Shown here piece after piece: positions 59,401 to 64,000 of a stretch of 64,000 nt of DNA. The notes beneath the pieces were generated by a model that was not told the DNA's origin, made no database searches, and saw only the letters and a list, made by a program, of their open reading frames with translations. The stretch lies in NCBI RefSeq assembly GCF_019443505.1, contig NZ_CP080377.1, forward strand, positions 6,386,001 to 6,450,000, written 5' to 3'. Source of the stretch: Janthinobacterium sp. PAMC25594. Lineage in GTDB: Bacteria > Pseudomonadota > Gammaproteobacteria > Burkholderiales > Burkholderiaceae_D. The position numbers and the translations under genes are program-made. The stretch's first letter is position 1. Each line of letters begins with the position of its first letter.

Positions 59401-61811
59401 AGGATGTCGAGGAGCTCCTTGGCCTTTGCGACGTTGGAGCCCGTGTCAAGCGCCCCCAACGTGCCGGCCGTGGCCGCTTTTTCTTTTTGCAGGCCAATCA
59501 TGCGCATCAGGTGATTAACTTCTGCCTCGTCCAGGTCAAGGTCCTGCGGGCCACGCCGAGCCAGGCGATCCTCCATACGGGCCAGGGTCAGCGCCTCAAT
59601 CTGGGCTTTTGACATGCCGTAGGTAGCGATGGCTTGTTTATTTGCTTCGATCTCGTCGTAAGCTGCCGCGGCCTCTTGGTCACGACCATCCTTCAGTTCC
59701 TGGACGGCTTTTTTGACGCTCTTGGCTGAAAGAAGCTGTGCATCTTCGCTTGCGACTTGGGCGATCAGCACCCGGGCGCGTTCGATGTCGGCCGCATTCA
59801 ATTTGGTTTTATCAGCCAGGATGGCGGCATTCAACTTAACCGTCATTTTTTGCGCGTCGGTCATATTTTCAAAGCCGAGCGCCTCCAGCTTATTGGCTTC
59901 CAGTTTCTCTTGAATAGAGGTCACCAATGACTTATAGGCATTCTCTTCCTGTTTCAGGGCAGATGCTGCGCCCTTATCAACGTATTTGGCCCGGACCATA
60001 ACTTCAATGTCAGCTGGGATGGATCCAAATTTCGTACGCAACTCGGCAAGCTCGGCTTCCATTCGGTCTTTTGCAGAACCATTCTTCGCGCGCCAGTCTT
60101 TAATTCTGTCATTTCTGGTTCCCTCCTTATCCACCGTGCGCTCTTCCTGCGCATTCACAATCTTGCTTTCCAGCGCGTTGTAATCAGCGGTTAGAGTGAC
60201 AACCAATCGAGCAAGTGATTCTTTGGAGCGCAATGAGAATCGGCCCACGCCATTCTGTGCATCTTCCATATTTTTTTTTGCCTTGGCCAGCGCATCTTTA
60301 TCTGCATCATTGGCTTGTTTGGCTACAGGAACCGCATTTCGCAGGGCGTTACGCTCCTTCAGTTTGTCTATTTCCTTGTCCAGCCGATCAATCGCTTCCA
60401 ATGTTGTTTCAGCTACAACTTCCGCAGTTTCCTTCGCGGCCGCCTTTGCCTTGTTGGAATAATGAGACCAGGCAATAGCAGCCGCGCCCAGTGCGGTAAT
60501 GATGAGACCAATCGGCCCCCCCATAAAAGCCATAATGCCGCGCAAGACACCCATGGCCCTGGTGGCAAGGGTCGCCGCGGCTGCCTGGGCAGTCAAAGCC
60601 ACTGTAGCTGCGGTGGTTGCCCTGGTGGCAGCAGTAGCAGCTGCGGCTTCAGCCGACATCGCCACGGCATGCGCTTCCGCTAGGGCAGTTGCGCGTGCTT
60701 CGGCAGGGATCAAGCCATTCAACGCGATGGCAAGCATCACCTCGCCTTCGGCTGCTGCAATGGCAGTGCGCAGCTCGGCAACCCTGGCGGTGGCCAGCGC
60801 TGCAGCGGCGCCAGTCGCCGTACTAGTCGCACGCGCCTCGGTCAGCTTGGCCGCAGCTGCTATGGCGCTGGCCTCGCTGGTCGTGACGGCAAGCGCCAAA
60901 CTACTGGCCGCCGCTGCCTTGTTTGCAACCGTCGCAGCATAGGTGTCGGTGACCCATTTCCCCATCCATGTGCCCAATTTAGCGGCAGTGAGCGTCGTGA
61001 TGGTACCCATCAGTATCGCCATGTTTTCCGACAAGAGTCGAATGCCGGTAGTCAGTGCAGATACAGTTCCGTTGGCCTGCGCTTTGACAGCCGTCAACTC
61101 CATGAACGCATCTTTAGCGACCGTGAGAGCACCGCCTATGGTGGCAATTTGCTTGCTCTCTTCGCGGAGCGATCCCAAAGCTTTTGGCAATACGTCTGCC
61201 ATGATCTGGGACGTGATTTTTCCCTCGCCGGCAAGACCCTTGAGAGCGCCAATAGGCAGTCCCATACCGTCTGCCAGCGCTTTCATCAAGCGCGGCGCAG
61301 CTTCGTTGACAGCATTGAACTCTTCGCCGCGCAGGGTGCCGGAGGCGAAGGCCTGCGACAACTGCAGCTGGGCCGAAGCTGACTCCGTCGCCGTAGCGCC
61401 GGAAACCCTCAGCGCCAAGTTGACGGTTTCGGTGATGTCGGTAACCTGCTTTAGCGTCGTGCCCAGTTCGCGCGTGCCGTTGGCAATGCGCGCATACAGC
61501 GTTCCGGTGCCAGCCAAGGACTGCTGCGAGCCAGTAGCGATGCGTTTCACATCGGCGTAGGCCGCGTTGTATTCGTTCTGCGACACCGTCGCCAGACGTA
61601 GCTGGGCAGTGAATTTCGTATACTCATCGCTCATGCCGACGATGGCGGCCAGCCCCGTGCCCATACCGATGGCTCCCAAGGCGGCGCCAACCTTGTCGCT
61701 GTACGACGCGATATCGCGAAGAGAAGATGTCGACTGCGTGCGCAAGCGATTGAATTCCCGGATCGCCTGGGCCGAGTCGGCGGTAATGATTACGCGTGAT
61801 TCATTTGCCAT
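56403..61811 (-). CDS. Tail tape measure protein
   Basis: 1802 residues, the longest gene here. It begins MANESRVIITADSAQAIREFNRL, the family start, with the TMP motif region GEEFNAVNEAAPRLMKALAD (about 175-195). Long helical coiled coils alternate with hydrophobic stretches (GGPIGLIITALGAAAIAW; MGAVAGPIGMAIGAAIGFVV). It sets tail length; at about 0.15 nm per residue the tail would be roughly 270 nm (inference). The start overlaps the frameshifted chaperone by 11 nt. Confidence 0.9.
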   Translation of the reverse strand: MANESRVIITADSAQAIREFNRLRTQSTSSLRDIASYSDKVGAALGAIGMGTGLAAIVGMSDEYTKFTAQLRLATVSQNEYNAAYADVKRIATGSQQSLAGTGTLYARIANGTRELGTTLKQVTDITETVNLALRVSGATATESASAQLQLSQAFASGTLRGEEFNAVNEAAPRLMKALADGMGLPIGALKGLAGEGKITSQIMADVLPKALGSLREESKQIATIGGALTVAKDAFMELTAVKAQANGTVSALTTGIRLLSENMAILMGTITTLTAAKLGTWMGKWVTDTYAATVANKAAAASSLALAVTTSEASAIAAAAKLTEARATSTATGAAAALATARVAELRTAIAAAEGEVMLAIALNGLIPAEARATALAEAHAVAMSAEAAAATAATRATTAATVALTAQAAAATLATRAMGVLRGIMAFMGGPIGLIITALGAAAIAWSHYSNKAKAAAKETAEVVAETTLEAIDRLDKEIDKLKERNALRNAVPVAKQANDADKDALAKAKKNMEDAQNGVGRFSLRSKESLARLVVTLTADYNALESKIVNAQEERTVDKEGTRNDRIKDWRAKNGSAKDRMEAELAELRTKFGSIPADIEVMVRAKYVDKGAASALKQEENAYKSLVTSIQEKLEANKLEALGFENMTDAQKMTVKLNAAILADKTKLNAADIERARVLIAQVASEDAQLLSAKSVKKAVQELKDGRDQEAAAAYDEIEANKQAIATYGMSKAQIEALTLARMEDRLARRGPQDLDLDEAEVNHLMRMIGLQKEKAATAGTLGALDTGSNVAKAKELLDILTAVDAATKSAADGMAASFGKVGSAIGGLTTALSGYAVQQQAIAAQLATVKADPKSSADAIAKAEIAATRGSAQAKIKSYGDMAGAAKGFFKENTVGYKVMESTEKAFRAYEMAMAVESMVKKIFFKEAEVAANLTLNATKLTGEATTTAASTGLAATEASAWGITAVVKALASLPFPLNLAAGAATLAAVVAIGAKMLGGMGGSSVSLSEQRQAANGTGSVLGDSSAKSESIAHSLAIMEKNSGLGLAHTISMDQSLKQMVAGIGNLGNLLARSGITAAGAGATAGITTGSTPTLGKVGQGVLTGAATYGGAVLGGSIAGAMTMGTIGSSLTMMGAVAGPIGMAIGAAIGFVVSKLIKTSVSVKDSGITGAATSLGNVDALGFDAQAYADINVKKKAFGISYSSKNSTKTAALSDEMNDQFTMIITSMGDTIRSAADVLGLGGAAFNAHLNSFVVDLGKISLKDLSAEEQQKALETAFSKMGDDMAKFGVAGLAQYQAVGEGYLETLVRVTNDYIQVSDVLAVLGKSFNTTGLGAVALSESLITAAGGLETLTSGTSYFVENFLTEAERMAPITKSVNDAMGKLGISGVDTVDQFKALVLAQDLNTAAGQAMYVGLIGLAEPFKKAADYAAELAGATGDLAAANKTASEIASERRDLQQQLNELTKSETALLAIQRAGIADVNKALFDQVQVEKAAAAARDAAAKTLVTAKDALTSAYQAESSAAQSALDKVKNWVSSLNSMSAGLALGNLSTLTPEQKYAEARAQFEKTLAAARGGDAEAQSGLSAAEQAFLTASQLVNASSTKYAADYALVQAANAEALKYAAAQVNMQQASLDALKAQVSGLITVNASVLTVAQAIDGLRAAMGVATRLGVPFDGSHAGGLVSVPFNGYAAELHQGEVVVDAAAAAAMRRYFGGAPSQGGGNTDALVAEIRSLREENKATREELRGLRADQAKQTGDIILGNYDASDKAAIKQVAGAKSAAMAPIYAEKMKAKLV

Positions 61812-62510
61812 CGGTTTTCTCTCTCCAGGCGCTCAAGGTCGCCCGCTCCATACATTGAATTTCATGAAAAATACGCTCTTCGTCACGTCGCTTGACGCGA
61901 GCCTTGCGCATGACCACTTCCACGCCTGGATATGACAGGCCGGTTGCACCGGCCATACCGACCATCCATTGCGTGCTCATGGCTTGGAACAAGTTCCAGC
62001 TGGGCACGTTCTCGGGCCATAAGTAGAGCGCCTCGCTGATGACAGGTGCCCGCCGAATCCGCAGCCCCATCACTGCTGCCGCCTCTTCGGCCGCCTCGCG
62101 CCTCTGCTGTTCGTCCTCTTCAGATTCCACCAGGCCGAGCGCCACATGGCGCGCGACCTGACTTAGTTTTTTGCCTTGGCGCCGGCCTCTTTCATGTAGG
62201 CGGTGAAGCACAGCATGCCCAGGCCGGAGATATTGAGGAGGGCTTCGAGCGCCTCGGCGCAAAACTCCGCCGGGGTGTCATCTTCCTCCAGCACCAGGCG
62301 CTGATCGCGCCAGCCGGTTGCGACGCCGGAGATGAACTCGTCCACTTGCGTTTCGCCACTGCCCAGGGCCGTTTTCAGGTCCGCAGCATCGAGGCGATTG
62401 CAAATCAAGGTGAATTTGAACGCGATGGCCTTGCCGCTCTCATTGGTATGGGAGCCGGCCACCAGTACTGCCACGGTATTACCGACAACGATTTTGTATT
62501 TTTTGGTCAT
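61801..62510 (-). CDS. Tail assembly chaperone, long frameshifted form (gpGT-like)
   Basis: Shares its start with the short chaperone (ATG 62510), shifts -1 at A AAA AAC (62172-62166) and continues to the stop at 61803-61801, giving about 236 residues. The added part (LSQVARHVALGLVESEEDEQ...ERATLSAWREKTDG) has a conserved WNLFQAMSTQWMVG segment. In lambda the GT fusion recruits tape measure and tail tube proteins. No independent start is needed for the downstream frame. Confidence 0.8.
62163..62510 (-). CDS. Tail assembly chaperone, short form (gpG-like)
   Basis: 115 residues from ATG 62510 (MTKKYKIVVGNTVAVLVAG) to TAA at 62165-62163. Compact alpha/beta protein, most of it conserved-looking (FKFTLICNRLDAADLKTALG; PAEFCAEALEALLNISG). 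It lies between tail tube and tape measure genes, the invariant position of the frameshifting chaperone pair in long-tailed phages. Confidence 0.82.
   Translation of the reverse strand: MTKKYKIVVGNTVAVLVAGSHTNESGKAIAFKFTLICNRLDAADLKTALGSGETQVDEFISGVATGWRDQRLVLEEDDTPAEFCAEALEALLNISGLGMLCFTAYMKEAGAKAKN
62166..62172 (-). promoter_or_regulatory. Programmed -1 ribosomal frameshift site A AAA AAC
   Basis: The heptamer is in the correct phase (GCA AAA AAC TAA), immediately before the zero-frame stop. The -1 frame is open from here to 61801. Confidence 0.85.
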
Positions 62511-62550
62511 GATGTATTTCCTGACTGCGGGGCCAGCATGGCCCCTGGGT

Positions 62551-63522
62551 TTAAAAACTGGTAGTGATGCGGATTTCGTCGTTGCCGGCAACCGGGTTGA
62601 CCAGCAGCTTGTAACCGATCATGCGGGCGCCGTTAAGGTCTTCCTTGGACGGCTCAATGCGCTGCACACCGGGCATGAACACGCCGACACGGCTGCCGGC
62701 AACAGTGCCGTGGATCATGCCGAGGCTCGTCTTGGCGGTGGCCAGCACGGCGGCCATGGCGGCAACCTCCTGCGCCGCCGTCAGTTCCAGCTGCACTGCG
62801 CCTGTTACCTTGCGTTCGGTAATTGGTACGGATTCACCACCCAGTAGCGCCTGAAACGGCGAGGTGACACCCAGATCAACCGTCAGCCCCTTACTCGGGT
62901 AGGAATCGCCGCCGATCAGCGCTGGTGGCGTGGTGATCGCATGTGTAGCACCCCACATCAGCTTACCGGAGTTGGCATCCAGCACGATCTCCGGGACTTG
63001 CCACTCTTCCAGGTCTGCCGTTGGAGCAGCGGCCTCGCGAATGCCGCCGTACAGGCAGACGAACTTGCACGAGATGACTGGTTTTTCGCCAACGCTCAAC
63101 TTCAGCGAAGCGGTACCGCGCGCGCCCAAGCCTTTATGCAGCACGCCATCGTCATACCAGTAAATGGTGGCCGATTCGAAACCTGTTGAAATCGGGACAT
63201 AATCCACACGCACGCCTGCCGTGATGACCTCGGCGAAACCACAGGCGCGCAGCAGCGGACCCCACGCAGGCGCGGTACCCAGTGTGCCGGCACCGACCAG
63301 TTCGACGTCGAAACCCATTTCAACGTGGCGGCTACCGACCAGCTGCTCGTCACCGCCAAGGTATGGCCGGATATTATTGCGGTCGACGTTTTGCGCGTTC
63401 AGCGGGTTGATGCTCAGCGTGCTGACCAGCATTGCGTTGGCCGCGCCAGTTGGCACTGCGTCGACACCGTATACTGGCTCGATCTTGGCGAGGATCGCCG
63501 TATTGCGAATGAGGCGAGACAT
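62551..63522 (-). CDS. Major tail tube protein
   Basis: 323 residues (MSRLIRNTAILAKIEPVYGVD). Beta-rich with the family's N-terminal NVDRNNIRPYLGGDEQLVGS and the middle VPISTGFESATIYWYDDGVL. Large for a tube protein, perhaps with an extra C-terminal Ig-like domain. It polymerises around the tape measure; the chaperone and tape measure genes follow. Confidence 0.78.
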   Translation of the reverse strand: MSRLIRNTAILAKIEPVYGVDAVPTGAANAMLVSTLSINPLNAQNVDRNNIRPYLGGDEQLVGSRHVEMGFDVELVGAGTLGTAPAWGPLLRACGFAEVITAGVRVDYVPISTGFESATIYWYDDGVLHKGLGARGTASLKLSVGEKPVISCKFVCLYGGIREAAAPTADLEEWQVPEIVLDANSGKLMWGATHAITTPPALIGGDSYPSKGLTVDLGVTSPFQALLGGESVPITERKVTGAVQLELTAAQEVAAMAAVLATAKTSLGMIHGTVAGSRVGVFMPGVQRIEPSKEDLNGARMIGYKLLVNPVAGNDEIRITTSF

Positions 63523-63525
63523 GGA

Positions 63526-63696
63526 TTACTCCTGGTTGAGTTGCGTGGCCGTGGCCGGATTCTTGACGAGCGAGCCGTCAACAGGGTTGCGGGTGTAGCT
63601 GCCGCCCGTTTTCGGCTCGGCATGCCGGATAGGTGCGGGTGTGGCAGCCACCGAGGGGGCTGGTGCTGCCGGCGGCTTGGGTGTATTAATATCCAT
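63526..63696 (-). CDS. Small proline/alanine-rich phage protein
   Basis: 56 residues from ATG 63696, overlapping the previous stop by one base (TGATG). Pro/Ala-rich N-terminus, then GGSYTRNPVDGSLVKNPAT. Short proteins of this composition are common just upstream of tail tube genes; function unknown. Confidence 0.6.
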   Translation of the reverse strand: MDINTPKPPAAPAPSVAATPAPIRHAEPKTGGSYTRNPVDGSLVKNPATATQLNQE

Positions 63697-64000
63697 CAGG
63701 TCAAGGTCCTTCCTTTTGTTTTGTGCATCACGACGAATTTGGCGGTAATACATGCAATTTTTGAATCGAGCTCGTCAACTTCCCACGACAGCGTGTCGCC
63801 GGGCAATGGCTCAAACGACATGGCAGCCCCTCCGAGCGTCGGCGCCAGCGCCAGGCGGTCAAATACATCCATCAGCAGCGCATCGGCGACCGCGTCCGGC
63901 TCGCTACCCGTGGCGCGCGCATAGCATTCGACGTTGACCAGCGTGGCCCAGGTAGTCGGGCCACCAATAATCTCAGCCAGGGTCGAGGTGCTGCGCTCGA
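63696..64000 (-). CDS. Head-tail connector / tail completion-like protein (5' end outside)
   Basis: At least 101 residues, entering from the right edge. Visible part: STLAEIIGGPTTWATLVNVE, ALLMDVFDRLALAPT, SWEVDELDSKIACITAKFVV. Alpha/beta pattern and position before the tail tube gene fit a tail terminator or completion protein (minor tail protein U-like). Confidence 0.55.
   Translation of the reverse strand, partial: ERSTSTLAEIIGGPTTWATLVNVECYARATGSEPDAVADALLMDVFDRLALAPTLGGAAMSFEPLPGDTLSWEVDELDSKIACITAKFVVMHKTKGRTLT

Larger units (their letters stand above)
43451..64000. mobile_element. Prophage 2: siphovirus-like prophage, left part only
   Basis: From the tRNA-Leu anticodon-loop junction to beyond the window. 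It contains cargo genes (43.6-46.6 kb), lysis genes and a long-tail module in standard siphovirus order read from right to left. Head, regulation and integration genes must lie beyond 64000; the exact left end is inferred from the tRNA break. Confidence 0.75.

Overview
The window looks like chromosome from a GC-rich betaproteobacterium, most likely of the Oxalobacteraceae (Janthinobacterium/Massilia/Duganella type). That placement is an inference from base composition, the very long Ser/Thr kinase-ATPase at the left edge and the style of the prophages; no rRNA or other marker is present. There are three parts: a host flank with decayed mobile DNA (1-8.1 kb), a complete P22-like prophage (prophage 1, about 8177-43412), and the tail, lysis and cargo end of a siphovirus-like prophage (prophage 2, about 43451 to beyond 64000).

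Host flank. A partial multidomain Ser/Thr kinase plus AAA ATPase signalling protein (1-3596, minus) and a membrane protein (3779-4390, minus) are followed by wreckage: an IS3-family remnant with a nonsense codon and a gutted OrfB, a frameshifted DUF4157 gene, the 3' end of an IS481-type transposase, a SpoIIAA-like gene, a MITE-like inverted repeat and the first codons of a tyrosine integrase.

Integration hotspot. A 16-bp piece of a tRNA-Leu(UAA) 3' end flanks prophage 1. The right-hand copy continues to the anticodon loop, where prophage 2 begins. Each tRNA copy is followed by a related terminator and by an integrase start preceded by repeats with an 11-bp period. This fits serial insertion of at least three elements into one tRNA gene.

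Prophage 1. Virion genes run leftwards in P22 order: small and large terminase, portal, scaffold, coat, gp4-like, gp10-like, collagen-like, injection proteins, tailspike, then lysis (two holin-like proteins, GH19 endolysin, Rz with nested Rz1). To their right are a second tyrosine recombinase, a DnaB helicase and its partner, early genes and a Cro/CI switch at 32.2-33.3 kb. Rightwards from CI runs a DIVERSITY-GENERATING RETROELEMENT: four small DUF1566-like target genes with variable repeats, an Avd protein, an adenine-rich template repeat and a DGR reverse transcriptase whose start codon lies inside the template. It is translationally coupled to a C5 DNA methyltransferase and a DUF4406 protein, and followed by xis and int. 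All 46 differences between the template and the four variable repeats fall on template adenines. The promoter of the first target is a near copy of the cro promoter/operator, so the DGR is probably repressed in the lysogen and switched on at induction.

Prophage 2. At its left end it carries cargo: a small lipoprotein, a gene with a consensus LexA box, and an AT-rich AAA ATPase with a DUF4435/TOPRIM-like tail that may be a defence gene. Then, all on the minus strand, come a Dam methyltransferase, spanins, an M15 endolysin, two holin-like proteins, tail fibre, tip and hub proteins, a 1802-residue tape measure, tail chaperones with an A AAA AAC programmed frameshift site, and the tail tube.
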